A program made the position numbers and the translations under genes. A model generated the notes under the pieces. The model did not search any database. It saw only the letters and a program-made list of their open reading frames with translations, and was not told where the DNA came from. Positions 20,170-29,896 of a stretch of DNA of 64,000 bases are shown here, piece by piece. The DNA comes from Methylocystis iwaonis. Its GTDB lineage: Bacteria > Pseudomonadota > Alphaproteobacteria > Rhizobiales > Beijerinckiaceae. Position 1 is the stretch's first letter; each line of letters opens with the position of its first letter. The stretch covers positions 1,718,001 to 1,782,000 of the forward strand of contig NZ_AP027142.1 of the NCBI RefSeq assembly GCF_027925385.1, given 5' to 3'.

Positions 20170-20611
20170 TTTCCTCAACAGCAGTCTCCTCCTCGCACAT
20201 GCGTGCTTGCGGCGGTTTGCGCCGGCGATCATTGCGCCAGCGTGGCTGCTGTCAGTAGAGAGGCGTTTAGGCAAAATAAAGGTAGGAAGAAGACGTGCTC
20301 GGGATAAGAACGTCTAGAAGTGCGGCGATTCACTATAAATTGTGCGGCGCAAACGACGCGCGGTCAGTCTCTCATAATAGAAAGAAAATAGTCTGTTATA
20401 CGATGCATGTCAGATGTTGATCTGCAAGCGTCGTTGCATAATCGCAACAGGGCGAAAAAATCATCCGGACGCTAGCCTGGCGGCAGAGCAGGCGCGTGTT
20501 GCTTGATTTGCCTATTGGCGGCCGCATCTAGCGGCTTCTGGCGGCGTTGCGGAGGAAGACGCGCGCCCATGCTTTTCTTCGCCGCGCGCCGCCTTCTGCA
20601 AGGAGGCGGAG
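20170..20611. other. Non-coding stretch upstream of the Gly-rich gene
   Basis: No credible gene. It is more A+T-rich than the surroundings, especially 20280-20470. A small perfect inverted repeat (GTTGCATAATCGCAAC, 20433-20448) could be an operator, but nothing confirms it. A textbook Shine-Dalgarno (AAGGAGGCGGAG) ends just before the ATG at 20612. Confidence 0.5.
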
Positions 20612-21460
20612 ATGGTTACCCTGAAATTCAACGCCGCCCTCGCGAGCGCGGCGCTGGCCGCGGCTCTGCTCGCGCAGACGGGGGCGGCTGACGCGCAACT
20701 GCGCGGCGGCGGCGGATTTGCTGGCGGCGGCGCAGCGCTCGGCGGCGGCGGAATGGCGCATGGCGCGATCGGCGGGCTTGGCGGGGGCGGACTTGGCGGC
20801 GGCGGATTTGGCGGCGGCGGTCTCGGCGGCGGGGGATTTGCACACGGGCCGATCGGCGGGCTCGGCGGGGGTGGGTTTGCCGGCGGCGGAATGGCGCGTC
20901 CCTTTGGCGGACTCGGGGGCGGCGGCGCGATGTTCGGCGCGGGACGCCCCATCGCTGGCGCTTTCGGCGGCGTTCCCCGCATGGGCGCGTTCGGCGGCGC
21001 GTGGGGCGGACGCCCATTGGGAATGTGGGGCGGTCGCGGCCTCGCCTGGGGCGGGCGCCCATATGGGATGTGGGGCGGCCGTAACCTCGCCTGGGGCGGG
21101 CATTGGGGACGCCCATGGGCGGGCTTCGGCTATCGCCGCGCGGCCTATGGCTGGGGAGGTTGGGGCTGGCGGCGGCCTTGGTGGCGCCACCGCGGCTTTT
21201 ATGGCGGCTGGCCGCTGTATGGCGCCGGTCTCCTCGGCGCCGGCTGGGGATGGGGCGGCTATGGCTGGCCCTATTGGGACGATTACGGAACCTGCTGGCG
21301 GCCCCGAGTCATTCGCACTTACTGGGGTTGGCGGCGCCGCTGGGTGAATGTCTGCAGCACCTGGGGTTATCCCTCCGGGGGCTATCCCTCCTGGGGCTAT
21401 GGCGGCTGGGGCGGGCCCGGGGTCTTGAGCGTCGGCTGGGGACCAGGCTGGCTCTGGTGA
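20612..21460 (+). CDS. Secreted Gly-rich / Gly-Trp-rich low-complexity protein
   Basis: A 282-residue protein of unknown function. A signal peptide ends near AQTGAADAQ. Residues about 30-130 are GG(F/L/M)-type repeats (GGGGLGGGGFGGGGLGGGGF). Residues about 130-282 are rich in Gly, Trp, Tyr and Arg (GWGGWGWRRPWWRHRGFYGG). One late Cys pair occurs (CW...NVC). The gene has the strongest Shine-Dalgarno in the window and its own terminator at 21469-21503, suggesting high expression as a single unit. It may be a surface, matrix or envelope protein; similar Gly/Trp-rich proteins are common but uncharacterised in Rhizobiales. Confidence 0.8.
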   Translation: MVTLKFNAALASAALAAALLAQTGAADAQLRGGGGFAGGGAALGGGGMAHGAIGGLGGGGLGGGGFGGGGLGGGGFAHGPIGGLGGGGFAGGGMARPFGGLGGGGAMFGAGRPIAGAFGGVPRMGAFGGAWGGRPLGMWGGRGLAWGGRPYGMWGGRNLAWGGHWGRPWAGFGYRRAAYGWGGWGWRRPWWRHRGFYGGWPLYGAGLLGAGWGWGGYGWPYWDDYGTCWRPRVIRTYWGWRRRWVNVCSTWGYPSGGYPSWGYGGWGGPGVLSVGWGPGWLW

Positions 21461-21468
21461 TGAAACAT

Positions 21469-21503
21469 CCCTCCCTCGCCGATGCGCGGGGGAGGGTTTT
21501 TTT
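21469..21503. terminator. Intrinsic terminator
   Basis: CCCTCCC and a short inner stem pair with GGGGAGGG, followed by seven T. It sits directly after the Gly-rich gene and abuts the stop of the convergent gene at 21503-22078. Confidence 0.85.
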
Positions 21504-22078
21504 CAGGCGGCGGCCGAGCGGGCATGAACGTCGTGCCCGCCGTTTTTCTGCATGACGTCGATGGCGATCTTCTCCTTCGCCTCGTCCCAGGCGCGCGCCC
21601 AGAGCAGCATGCCGCCATGGGCCATCTGCGCCTTCACCCAGGTCGCCTCCGCTGAGCCCAGGAGCTGGGCGAGAGTCGCGCCGATGATGCCGCCGCCCCC
21701 GCCGAGCGCCAGCGCCGCCGCGATCGCCGCGCCCAGCGTTCCGCCGGCGGCCAGCGCCATGCCGGCGCCGCCGACCGCGCCGATATAAAAGAGCGCGCCG
21801 ATCAGGCCCGCCTTGGCCTCGTTGCGCGCCTCCGGGTCGATATAGGCGCCGTGCGGCGCCGCCGCGCTGCCGCCGAGCTTTTCCGCCGACAGGCTGGAGT
21901 CGCCGAGCGCCTCGCGCACCACAGCCTGCGGCGCCAGAACGCTGATTGTCGCCTGGTCGAAGCCGTCGACGAGGAGATCGTCGATCGCCGATTGCATCTG
22001 GTCGAGATTGTCGAACACGCCGACGACCTCGCGCAGCTCGCCACGTTGCTCGGGCGTAAGAGCTTTTTGCGTTTCCAT
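21503..22078 (-). CDS. YflT-like stress protein with glycine-zipper segments
   Basis: A 191-residue protein. The N-terminal segment (VVGVFDNLDQMQSAIDDLL, then GFDQATISVLAPQ) resembles the general-stress YflT/GSP17M fold. Two Gly/Ala-rich segments in the middle (GALFYIGAVGGAGMALAAGG, and AAALALGGGGGIIGATLAQL) are probably membrane-inserted glycine zippers. The C-terminus (VDVMQKNGGHDVHA-like) is typical of the same group. Related alphaproteobacterial proteins are linked to stress responses; the biochemical role is unknown. Confidence 0.65.
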   Translation of the reverse strand: METQKALTPEQRGELREVVGVFDNLDQMQSAIDDLLVDGFDQATISVLAPQAVVREALGDSSLSAEKLGGSAAAPHGAYIDPEARNEAKAGLIGALFYIGAVGGAGMALAAGGTLGAAIAAALALGGGGGIIGATLAQLLGSAEATWVKAQMAHGGMLLWARAWDEAKEKIAIDVMQKNGGHDVHARSAAA

Positions 22079-22255
22079 TCCCGTGCTCCCCGAGCGCGGC
22101 GCGACGAAGCCGCCTGAACCAACCGCGCTCTCGCTTTGTTAAAGGGAGCGGAGAGGGCAGGGTGGCAAGGTTCGGGTGGGGGATTTTGGGGGGGTGCGAA
22201 GCGCACGTTGATGCGCTGGGCGCACCCAACGTTACCTCTTGAGCGGGGACCTCTT

Positions 22256-22365
22256 CGTCATGCCCGCGCTTGTCGCGGGCATCCACGCCGCGCCGCTGCG
22301 CGCGCCTTGAAGCGTTCGCGCAGCCTCTCGGCGTGGATGGCCGGGACGGAGCCCGGCCATGACGG
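22256..22365. repeat. Long palindromic repeat, family R5, copy 1
   Basis: About 110 bp starting CGTCATGCCCGCGCTTGTCG and ending GGCCGGGACGGAGCCCGGCC plus ATGACGG. The outer ends and inner arms (GGCATCCACGCCG, CGGCGTGGATGGCC) are complementary. A near-identical direct copy lies at 22736-22842, on the other side of the GIY-YIG gene. Confidence 0.85.
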
Positions 22366-22429
22366 TTGAGAGGTTGTCGGGCGGCAAGCCCGGGCTTGAG
22401 CGGCATGGCCTTGGCGATATCATCGCCAG

Positions 22430-22711
22430 ATGCGCGGCGGCTGGGTTTACATCGTGACCAATCGGCCAAACGGGACGCTTTATCTGGGCGTGACGAGCAA
22501 TCTTGCGCGCCGGGGTTGGGAGCACCGGGAAGGCGTCATAGACGGCTTCACGAAGCAATATGGCCTGAAGCGGCTGGTTTGGTACGAGCCGTTTCGCACG
22601 GCTATTCAGCGCGAAAAGACAATGAAACACTGGCCGCGCGCTTGGAAGGTGCGGCTCATTCTGGACATGAACCCCGAGTGGCGCGATTTGTACGAAGACT
22701 TGGCGAACTGA
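22430..22711 (+). CDS. GIY-YIG nuclease, UPF0213/YhbQ-like
   Basis: A 93-residue single-domain nuclease. The GIY-YIG signature reads WVYIVTNRPNGTLYLGVTS, followed by the conserved Arg region (NLARRGWEHR) and the C-terminal block NPEWRDLYEDL. Members of this family act on branched or single-stranded DNA; many alphaproteobacterial genomes carry many copies. It lies exactly between two direct copies of a 110-bp palindromic repeat (22256-22365 and 22736-22842), an arrangement that suggests it travels with, or acts on, these repeats. Confidence 0.9.
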   Translation: MRGGWVYIVTNRPNGTLYLGVTSNLARRGWEHREGVIDGFTKQYGLKRLVWYEPFRTAIQREKTMKHWPRAWKVRLILDMNPEWRDLYEDLAN

Positions 22712-22735
22712 GTGTGTGAGCGGCAACTTCTCGGC

Positions 22736-22842
22736 CGTCATGCCCGCGCTTGTCGCGGGCATCCACGCCGCGCCTGTGCGCGCCTTGCTGCGTTTGCGGA
22801 GCCTCTCGGCGTGGATGGCCGGCACAAGGCCGGCCATGACGG
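22736..22842. repeat. Long palindromic repeat, family R5, copy 2
   Basis: Same orientation and almost the same sequence as 22256-22365; the differences are concentrated in the central loop. It ends about 40 bp before the nrdJ stop, between the convergent GIY-YIG gene and nrdJ. Confidence 0.85.
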
Positions 22843-22882
22843 TCGAGAGGTTACGCACGCACACGCACGCGTTCAGCTGCGG

Positions 22883-25800
22883 TCAGCTGCACCCCGTCGT
22901 ACTTCCGCACGTCTCGCACTTCAAGCACGTCCCATTGCGCACCAGTGTAAAATTCGCGCACTCCGGGCAAGCCTCGCCGACATAGCCCTTCATCCGCGCC
23001 TCGGCGCGTTTTTCCGCCATGCCTTGCACCGATTTCGTCGGCTCAGTCCAGCCGAGCTGCGAGAGCGGCTCGCTGGCTTCCTCGCGCGTTACTTCCGGCG
23101 TTTCGCGCAGCGCCACGGCGCCGCCGTGCACGACCATCAGCTTGTCGGTCTTGGAGCGCAACAGGCCGCGCGAGACGATGGCGCTCGTCTCGGTGGCCTT
23201 GCCTTCGTGCTCGCCCTTGCCCAGCACGTCGTGGCCGATGTCGTCGGGCGAGACATGGGCGAGGTCGCTGCGGCCGAGATAGGAGACGGCAAGCTCGCGG
23301 AACACATAGTCGAGGATCGACGTCGCGTTCTTGATCGCGTCATTGCCCTGCACCGGGCCCGCGGGCTCGAAGCGGGTGAAGGTGAAGGCGTCGACATATT
23401 CCTCGAGCGGCACGCCATATTGCAGGCCGAGCGAGATGGCGATGGCGAAGTTATTCATCAAGCTGCGGAAGGCCGCGCCTTCCTTGTGCATGTCGATGAA
23501 GATTTCGCCCAGACGCCCATCGGCATATTCGCCGGTGCGCAGATAGACCTTGTGGCCACCGACCGCCGCTTTCTGCGTATAGCCCTTGCGGCGATCGGGG
23601 AGCTTCTCGCGCTCGCGCACCAACTGATGAATGACGCGCTCGACGATGCGCTCGGCGACATTGGCGGCGCGCGCCGGCGTGTTTTGCGCGATGAGCTCCT
23701 CGACCTTGTCGTCCTCTTCGTCCTCGCCCTGGATGAGTTGGGCCGACAAGGGCTGCGAGAGCTTGGAGCCGTCGCGATAGAGCGCATTGGCTTTGAGGCC
23801 GAGGCGCCAAGAGAGCAAGTACGCCTGCTCGCAATCCTCGATCGTCGCGTCATTCGGCATGTTGATGGTCTTGGAGATCGCGCCCGAGATGAAGGGCTGC
23901 GCCGCCGCCATCATGCGGATATGCGAGTCGACCGAGAGATAGCGCTTGCCCGTGCGCCCGCACGGATTGGCGCAATCGAAGACGGCGTAATGTTCGCCCT
24001 TCAGGAAAGGCGCGCCCTCGAGCGTCATGGCGCCGCAGGCGTGAATATTCGCCGCCTCGATCTCTTGTTTGGAGAAACCGAGATGCGTCAGCAGATCGAA
24101 ATTCTTGTCGTCGAGCTGCTCGGGGGTCACCTTCAACACGCCGGTGAGGAAGTCCGGCCCGAGCGTCCATTTGTTGAAGACGAATTTGATGTCGAAGGCG
24201 CTCGGCAGGGCGGCTTCGACCGCCGCGATCTTCTCATCGGTGAAACCGCGCGCGCGCAGCGACGCCGTGTTGATCGCCGGCGCATTGGCGAGCGAGGCGT
24301 GGCCGACGGCATAGGCCTCGATCTCCGCGATCTCGCTTTCGCGATAGCCGAGCGCGCGCAGTCCTTCCGGCACGGCGCGATTGACGATCTTGAGATAGCC
24401 GCCGCCCGCGAGCTTCTTGAATTTCACCAGCGCGAAGTCGGGCTCGATGCCGGTGGTGTCGCAATCCATCACGAGGCCGATCGTGCCCGTGGGCGCGACG
24501 ACGCTGACTTGCGCATTGCGATAGCCGTAGAGCTCGCCCTGCGCGAGCGCCTTGTCCCAGGCGGCCGCCGCATGTTCGGCGAGCCGCGCGTCGGCGCAGG
24601 CGGCGATGTCGAGCGGCACCGGATTGACGGAAAGGCCCTCATAGCCCGCGCGTTCGCCACGCGCCGCGCGGCGATGATTGCGGATGACGCGCAGCATCGC
24701 CTCGCGGTTTTCCATGAAGCGCACAAAGGGGCCGCGTTCCTTCGCCATTTCGGCGGAGGTGGCGTAGCAGACGCCCGTCATGATCGCCGAGAGCGCGCCG
24801 GTGATGGCGCGGCCAGCCTCGCTGTCGTAAGCGACGCCCGAGGACATCAGCAGGCCGCCGATATTGGCGAAGCCGAGGCCCAGCGTGCGATACTCATAGG
24901 AAAGCTGCGCGATTTCCTTGGAGGGAAACTGCGCCATCAGCACCGAGATTTCGAGGACGATGGTCCACAGGCGCACCGCGTGCTCGTAAGATTCGACGTC
25001 GATGCGCTTGGTCGTCGGATCGCGGAACTGCAGCAGGTTCAGCGAGGCGAGGTTACAGGCCGTGTCGTCGAGGAACATATATTCCGAGCACGGATTGGAG
25101 GCGCGGATGTCGCCGCCGGCCGGGCAGGTGTGCCAGTCGTTGATCGTGGTGTGGAACTGAATGCCCGGATCGGCCGACGCCCAGGCGGCGTAGCCGATCT
25201 TCTCCCACAGATCGCGGGCGCGCAGCGTCTTCGCCACCTTGCCGTCGAGGCGCTTGATGAGGCTCCACTCGCCGTCGTTCTCGACCGCATGCAGGAATTC
25301 ATCCGTCACGCGCACGGAGTTGTTGGAGTTCTGGCCGGAGACGGTCAGATAGGCCTCGCTGTCCCAATCCGTGTCATAGGTGTCGAAGGAAATATCCTTG
25401 TAGCCCTGCTTGGCGAATTGAATGACGCGCTTGATGTAATTGTCCGCCACGTCGTTCTTGCGCGCGAGCTTGATCTCGCGCTTCAACGCCGGGTTCTTCT
25501 CCGGATTGAAGCAATCGTCGCCCGAGCCCTCGCAATTCACGCAGGCGCGCAGAATGGCCTTGAGATGCTTCTTGACGATCTTGGAGCCGGTGACGAGCGA
25601 GGCGACCTTCTCCTCCTCCTTCACCTTCCAATCGACGAAGGCCTCGATGTCGGGATGGTCGACGTCGACGACGACCATCTTCGCCGCGCGGCGCGTGGTG
25701 CCGCCCGACTTGATGGCGCCCGCCGCGCGGTCGCCGATCTTGAGGAAGGACATCAGCCCCGAGGACGAGCCGCCGCCCGAGAGCTTTTCCTTCTCGCCGC

Positions 25801-26515
25801 GCAGCTTCGAGAAATTCGTGCCCGTGCCGGAGCCATATTTGAACAGGCGCGCCTCGCGCACCCAAAGGTCCATGATGCCGCCGTCGTTGACGAGATCGTC
25901 CTCGATCGACTGGATGAAGCAAGCGTGCGGCTGCGGATGCTCATAGGCCGACTTCGACTTCACCATCTTACCGTTGGCGAAGTCGACGTAGAAATGCCCC
26001 TGGCTCGGGCCGTCTATGCCATAGGCCCAGTGCAGGCCGGTGTTGAACCATTGCGGCGAATTGGGCGCCGCCATCTGCATGGCGAGCATGTAGCGCAGCT
26101 CGTCCATGAAGGCCTGGGCGTCTTCCTCTGCGTCGAAATAGCCGCCCTTCCAGCCCCAATAGGCCCAGGCGCCGGCGAGCCGGTCGAAGACCTGCTTGGC
26201 GGAGATTTCGGAGACGTAGCGCTGATCCTTGGGGAGCGCGGCGAGGGCTTCCGTGTCGGCGACGCAGCGCCACAGGAAGGAGGGGATGGAGGTCTCCTCG
26301 ATCTTCTTCAAGCGCGCGGGAACGCCCGCCTTGCGGAAATATTTCTGCGCGAGCACGTCCGAGGCGACCTGGCTCCATTGGGCCGGCACTTCGATGCCGT
26401 CGAGCGAGAACACCACGGACCCGTCGGGATTACGGATCTCGCTCTTGGCCGTGCGGAACTCGATAGACGCGTAAGGAGACTCGCCCGCCGTGGTGTAACG
26501 CCGCTCGATTTTCAT
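22883..26515 (-). CDS. nrdJ: Adenosylcobalamin-dependent ribonucleotide reductase (class II)
   Basis: Reduces ribonucleotides to deoxyribonucleotides with vitamin B12 as radical source, so it works with or without oxygen. 1210 residues, the long form. Visible blocks: [101 protein letters not shown] Cys-rich zinc-ribbon tail closes the protein (CPECANF, then CLKCETCGS and a final Cys). The ATG at 26515 follows AAGGAG; a TTG nine bases upstream is also in frame. No cobalamin riboswitch was recognised upstream. It is probably transcribed alone. Confidence 0.97.
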   Translation of the reverse strand: MKIERRYTTAGESPYASIEFRTAKSEIRNPDGSVVFSLDGIEVPAQWSQVASDVLAQKYFRKAGVPARLKKIEETSIPSFLWRCVADTEALAALPKDQRYVSEISAKQVFDRLAGAWAYWGWKGGYFDAEEDAQAFMDELRYMLAMQMAAPNSPQWFNTGLHWAYGIDGPSQGHFYVDFANGKMVKSKSAYEHPQPHACFIQSIEDDLVNDGGIMDLWVREARLFKYGSGTGTNFSKLRGEKEKLSGGGSSSGLMSFLKIGDRAAGAIKSGGTTRRAAKMVVVDVDHPDIEAFVDWKVKEEEKVASLVTGSKIVKKHLKAILRACVNCEGSGDDCFNPEKNPALKREIKLARKNDVADNYIKRVIQFAKQGYKDISFDTYDTDWDSEAYLTVSGQNSNNSVRVTDEFLHAVENDGEWSLIKRLDGKVAKTLRARDLWEKIGYAAWASADPGIQFHTTINDWHTCPAGGDIRASNPCSEYMFLDDTACNLASLNLLQFRDPTTKRIDVESYEHAVRLWTIVLEISVLMAQFPSKEIAQLSYEYRTLGLGFANIGGLLMSSGVAYDSEAGRAITGALSAIMTGVCYATSAEMAKERGPFVRFMENREAMLRVIRNHRRAARGERAGYEGLSVNPVPLDIAACADARLAEHAAAAWDKALAQGELYGYRNAQVSVVAPTGTIGLVMDCDTTGIEPDFALVKFKKLAGGGYLKIVNRAVPEGLRALGYRESEIAEIEAYAVGHASLANAPAINTASLRARGFTDEKIAAVEAALPSAFDIKFVFNKWTLGPDFLTGVLKVTPEQLDDKNFDLLTHLGFSKQEIEAANIHACGAMTLEGAPFLKGEHYAVFDCANPCGRTGKRYLSVDSHIRMMAAAQPFISGAISKTINMPNDATIEDCEQAYLLSWRLGLKANALYRDGSKLSQPLSAQLIQGEDEEDDKVEELIAQNTPARAANVAERIVERVIHQLVREREKLPDRRKGYTQKAAVGGHKVYLRTGEYADGRLGEIFIDMHKEGAAFRSLMNNFAIAISLGLQYGVPLEEYVDAFTFTRFEPAGPVQGNDAIKNATSILDYVFRELAVSYLGRSDLAHVSPDDIGHDVLGKGEHEGKATETSAIVSRGLLRSKTDKLMVVHGGAVALRETPEVTREEASEPLSQLGWTEPTKSVQGMAEKRAEARMKGYVGEACPECANFTLVRNGTCLKCETCGSTTGCS

Positions 26516-26822
26516 GCCCTTCAATCTCCTTCAGGCGCGAGGCCGCGCTCGCGCGCAGCCGTTCGCCGGCCCGCGACGCAAATATCCGCCAATACGAACT
26601 CGGTTAGAGGCGCGCCGTCGCCCGCGGCCGAATCTGCTCGCGAGGTTGGAACGCCGGATACGAGGATTACGCTCAAGGAAAATGACGACATCCGGCGGAA
26701 GCCGGACACAGCCAGACGTTGGGAAGAACGCTCGCCGTGACGTCATGATCTTGTGCCTCCACACTGCGCGAGTCTGAAGATGTCGTCAAGATATGGTGGT
26801 GGATATTAACAGGGAGACAACA

Positions 26823-26852
26823 TGTGGACAAATCGGTGAATTCTGGGGATAA
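26823..26852. promoter_or_regulatory. Two DnaA-box-like sites upstream of nrdJ (weak)
   Basis: TGTGGACAA (26823-26831) and TGGGGATAA (26844-26852) each differ by one base from the DnaA box TGTGGATAA, are in the same orientation and 21 bp apart. The rest of 26516-26888 holds no gene and no other signal that I can support. DnaA control of ribonucleotide reductase is known in E. coli; here it is only a guess. Confidence 0.25.
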
Positions 26853-26888
26853 ATCCAGAGGCAAGGCCAGAAAAGGGCGGCGCTACCC

Positions 26889-26970
26889 CGTCATTGCGAG
26901 CGAAGCGAAGCAATCCAGGGCGGCGGTGCGGCTGTGGATTGCTTCGTCGCTTCGCTCCTCGCAATGACGG
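26889..26970. repeat. Dispersed palindromic repeat, family R2, copy 1
   Basis: Complementary ends CGTCATTGCGAG and CTCGCAATGACG, with inner arms GAAGCAATCCAG and GGATTGCTTC. Copies at 28587-28670, 38639-38720 and 52851-52934. Similar elements are widespread in bacterial genomes. Confidence 0.85.
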
Positions 26971-26989
26971 GGACGACTGAGCTAGCAGC

Positions 26990-27547
26990 CTATTTACACC
27001 GTTCCGCCGGCGCGGGCTTCAGCAGAAAAACATGGTTCTCGGCGTTTGCGGGGCTAAGATAAAGATAGGTTCCGCGCGCCTCGGGGCCCGGAAGCTCCAG
27101 CCGCTCGCGGATCGTGAGCATCAATCCTTCGGACTTCTGCTCCAGCTTAAAAGAGCCCGAGTCGTTGAACGAGACCCGGCAGGCGCGCACGCCGTCTTCC
27201 TTGCTCTTGCACCGCTCGGTTTCCTGCGCGGAGAGCGCGGCGTTGCAGACGAGGCCGGTGCGCTCCCAAAAACAGGCGCCAATCGTGCTGAAGGCGGTCT
27301 TGCCCGACCACATGGCGAGCATGGCGTCGGCGAGGATGCGCTGCTTTTCGCCGGGCGTCTCGGGCACGGACGTCTTGGCGACCGAGAGGGCGATCTTGCG
27401 CACGATCTGCCCGCGATGGGCCGCGAGCCAAGCGGCGTCGTAGACGCGTTCGTAGCAGCCCGCGAGCGGGACGATCTCCTCGGCGTAGGACGGCGCCGCG
27501 AGCGCGATCGACGCCGCGAGGAAAAGCGCCTGCCGCCCAAAAATCAT
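26990..27547 (-). CDS. Secreted protein of unknown function
   Basis: A 185-residue protein, not recognised. The ATG at 27547 is preceded by GGAGG and opens a signal peptide (MIFGRQALFLAASIALAAPSYA). The mature protein has six Cys residues (for example AGCYERVY, GACFWER, LVCNAAL, CRVSF and a near-terminal Cys), suggesting disulphides in the periplasm. It is divergent from olsB, with which it shares a short intergenic region. No domain could be assigned. Confidence 0.7.
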   Translation of the reverse strand: MIFGRQALFLAASIALAAPSYAEEIVPLAGCYERVYDAAWLAAHRGQIVRKIALSVAKTSVPETPGEKQRILADAMLAMWSGKTAFSTIGACFWERTGLVCNAALSAQETERCKSKEDGVRACRVSFNDSGSFKLEQKSEGLMLTIRERLELPGPEARGTYLYLSPANAENHVFLLKPAPAERCK

Positions 27548-27675
27548 GCTTTGCCTCCGGAAGTTCGCGGGCAAAACTAGAGCCTGGCGGGGCTTGTGTC
27601 ACCAATCGGCGCGTCACAAAAGCTTTGTGGAATCGTGATGAAAAAATTTCTGTAATCGCGGGGGAATTATCGCGG

Positions 27676-28566
27676 ATGTGGACCAGCCACGCGGATATTG
27701 GGCGGACGATCGCCGCTCTGACAAATCTTCAGCCGCCGTCGCCACAGAAAAAGACCATTGTTGAAACGCTTGGCCGCATGGGCTCGCTCGAGGCGCGGCT
27801 CGCGTGTCGCAAGGGCGAGATCCGCAAGGCGCAGCGCCTGCGGTATGACGTCTTCTACAAGGAAGGCGGCGCGATCCCGGACGCCAAGACCGCCTTCACC
27901 CGGCGCGACGCCGACAAGTTCGACAAATATTGCGACCATCTGATCGTCATCGACCACGCCTGGACGAACAAGCGCGGCAAGGTGAAGCCGAAGATCGTCG
28001 GCGCTTATCGGCTGCTGCGTGGCGACATGGCGCAGAAGGCCGGCGGTTTCTACTCGGCCGGCGAATATGACATCGCGCCCTTGCTCGCGCGTCACGCCGG
28101 CAAGCGGATTCTCGAGCTCGGCCGCTCCTGCGTGCTCGAGTCGCATCGCAGCAAGCGCACGATCGAGCTGCTGTGGCGCGGCCTGCTGGCTTACATCCGC
28201 GCCCATCAGATCGACGTGATGATCGGCTGCGCGAGCTTTCCGGGCGTGAGCCCGCTCGCCCACGCCCAGGCGCTGAGCTACCTCGCCCATTACGCTGGCG
28301 CGCAGGGCGAGTGGCGGGTGAAGGCGAAGACCGATCTTTATGTGCCCATGGCCATGGCGCCGAAGGACAGCCTCGACGCCAAGGCGGCGCGCGAAGCGCT
28401 CTCGCCGCTCATCAAGGGCTATCTACGCCTCGGCGCGCGCTTCGGCGACGGCGCGGTGGTGGATTTGAAGTTCAACACGACGGATGTCTTCGTCGTGATG
28501 CCGGTCGCCGAGATCGGCGCGCGCTACATCGAATATTTCAGCGGCGTCGAACGCCGCGCCGCTTAA
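27676..28566 (+). CDS. olsB: Ornithine-acyl-ACP N-acyltransferase (lyso-ornithine lipid synthase)
   Basis: Adds a 3-hydroxy fatty acid from acyl-ACP to the alpha-amino group of ornithine, the first step of ornithine-lipid synthesis. The ATG at 27676 gives 296 residues and has a G-rich GGGGGA upstream; an in-frame TTG at 27625 is less likely. Family blocks: RKAQRLRYDVFYKE, GAYRLLRGDMA, ILELGRSCVLESHRSKRTIE and IGCASFPGV. olsA, the second-step enzyme, lies convergently just downstream at 28684-29424, separated by an R2 repeat. Ornithine lipids are phosphorus-free membrane lipids made by many Alphaproteobacteria. Confidence 0.9.
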   Translation: MWTSHADIGRTIAALTNLQPPSPQKKTIVETLGRMGSLEARLACRKGEIRKAQRLRYDVFYKEGGAIPDAKTAFTRRDADKFDKYCDHLIVIDHAWTNKRGKVKPKIVGAYRLLRGDMAQKAGGFYSAGEYDIAPLLARHAGKRILELGRSCVLESHRSKRTIELLWRGLLAYIRAHQIDVMIGCASFPGVSPLAHAQALSYLAHYAGAQGEWRVKAKTDLYVPMAMAPKDSLDAKAAREALSPLIKGYLRLGARFGDGAVVDLKFNTTDVFVVMPVAEIGARYIEYFSGVERRAA

Positions 28567-28586
28567 TTCTCTTGGCCAGCAACGCC

Positions 28587-28670
28587 CGTCATTGCGAGCG
28601 GAGCGAAGCAATCCAGGGCAGCGATCACGGCCCTGGATTGCTTCGTCGCTTACGCTCCTCGCAATGACGG
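28587..28670. repeat. Dispersed palindromic repeat, family R2, copy 2
   Basis: Same ends (CGTCATTGCGAG and CTCGCAATGACGG) and inner arms (GAAGCAATCCAGG and CTGGATTGCTTC) as the copy at 26889-26970. It sits between the convergent olsB and olsA and may end both transcripts. Confidence 0.85.
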
Positions 28671-28683
28671 CGAGCGAGGGGCC

Positions 28684-29424
28684 TTACCCGCGCATCTCGT
28701 GCAACATCGCCCGCACCTGCGCTTCAGTCTCCGCCGCCAGCGCTTTGCGATCCTTGCCCTCGAACGCGATTGCGTCGCCAAAGGCGACGCGGCAATGGAC
28801 GCCGCCGCGTTTCATGAGGCTCCACAGATGCGGCAGGAAAGTCATGTCGCCATACCAGCCGACATCGACCGGCCGCGCCCCGTCCGTGTAAAGGATGGCC
28901 GCCGGGGCAATAGCCGCAGCGCCGTCATACGCCTGAATGGCGTCGAAATGCGCCGGCTTGAACGGCAGAACGTCGACGCCCGCGCTCGATGTGCCTTCCG
29001 GAAAGACGACGAGATCGCGGCCCCCGCGCAAAACGCCGCAGAGCGCGGCGTTGACCAGCGGAATGTCCTTGCGCGAGCCCCGCGGCACGAAAACCGTGCC
29101 CTGCAGCCGCGCCAGAAAGCCGAGAACCGGCCACCCCGCCACTTCGCTCTTGGCCAGGAAGACCAGCGGATAAAGGCTCGCGAGCGCGATGATGTCCGTC
29201 CAGGAGACATGGTTCGAGACCACGAAACGCGGGCGCGAGGCGGGCAGGGCGCCCGCGGGCGCAACCTTGATGCCGATCACGATGCACATCAGCCGGCAGA
29301 AGCCGGTTTGGATCGAGTGCTGAACCGCCCAGCCACGCCGCCGCGCGATCGTTTGGATCGGAACGAGAAAGACGAAGGCGGCCGCCATGGCGGCGACGAA
29401 GGCGAAAGCGCGGATGTAAGGCAT
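28684..29424 (-). CDS. olsA: Lyso-ornithine lipid O-acyltransferase, PlsC-like
   Basis: Transfers a fatty acid to the hydroxyl of lyso-ornithine lipid; related to 1-acylglycerol-3-phosphate acyltransferases. 246 residues from the ATG at 29424 (MPYIRAFAFVAAMAAAFVFL, a membrane anchor). The acyltransferase motifs are visible: NHVSWTD (HX4D), then a TVFVPRGSRKD segment, and VVFPEGTSS. PlsC paralogues look alike, but the neighbouring olsB makes the ornithine-lipid role the best reading. Confidence 0.85.
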   Translation of the reverse strand: MPYIRAFAFVAAMAAAFVFLVPIQTIARRRGWAVQHSIQTGFCRLMCIVIGIKVAPAGALPASRPRFVVSNHVSWTDIIALASLYPLVFLAKSEVAGWPVLGFLARLQGTVFVPRGSRKDIPLVNAALCGVLRGGRDLVVFPEGTSSAGVDVLPFKPAHFDAIQAYDGAAAIAPAAILYTDGARPVDVGWYGDMTFLPHLWSLMKRGGVHCRVAFGDAIAFEGKDRKALAAETEAQVRAMLHEMRG

Positions 29425-29749
29425 CGGCGCGCTGATCGCGCGAGCGTGAGACAAGCGTGTGACAGCTTGGCCGAAAAATCGGCGGCTGCTAAGCTGATGC
29501 AAGTAGCTTCGTTCGGGTCTGCGTGCGAAGCATTTTTCTCCGTTGATTGCCTACTGGAGCGATGTTGTGCAGCAAATTGAAGTCAAAGTTGAAAACGACC
29601 ATATCGAACGCGTAACAACTGCGAAGCCTCTAGCCGCAATTTCTGAATTAGTTTGGAATTCATACGACGCCGATGCGAACGCTGTCATCGTTGAAATTTC
29701 TGAGGGGCCACTCACAAAGCTTGGCTCCATAAGAGTAAAGGACGACGGC

Positions 29750-29775
29750 AGAGCTGGCCTCGCTTGTCTGGACAG
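29750..29775. repeat. Left terminal inverted repeat of the IS3-family element
   Basis: Pairs with 31093-31118; 19 of 26 positions agree, including the outer AGAGC, GGCCTC and the inner GGACAG. A further shared block (TTGAGTGGAT) follows inside both ends. Confidence 0.8.
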
Positions 29776-29896
29776 CTCCCCGCGGATTTTGAGTGGATCT
29801 CTGCCGGGGTTTGCCGAACGCGGGGCGTTTCGATTTTGTCGCGGCGGCGGGAGGGCCTAGGCCCGACCAGAGCTGCGACAAAATCGACGGCGATGG

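Noticed and set aside
22712..26740. A 1342-codon open frame on the plus strand
   Set aside because: It lies antisense to nrdJ, has Arg/Ala/Asp-rich low-information composition and no recognisable domain. In G+C-rich DNA the opposite strand of a real gene is often open.
26516..26888. Cobalamin riboswitch before nrdJ
   Set aside because: I looked for a B12-box-like core on the minus strand and found none. B12-dependent enzymes themselves are also usually not controlled this way; the B12-independent alternatives are.
29758..29772. Left IS end at the TGGACAG block (and the matching block at the right)
   Set aside because: With those ends no target duplication is found and the host frame is not restored; the ends at 29750 and 31118 give both.
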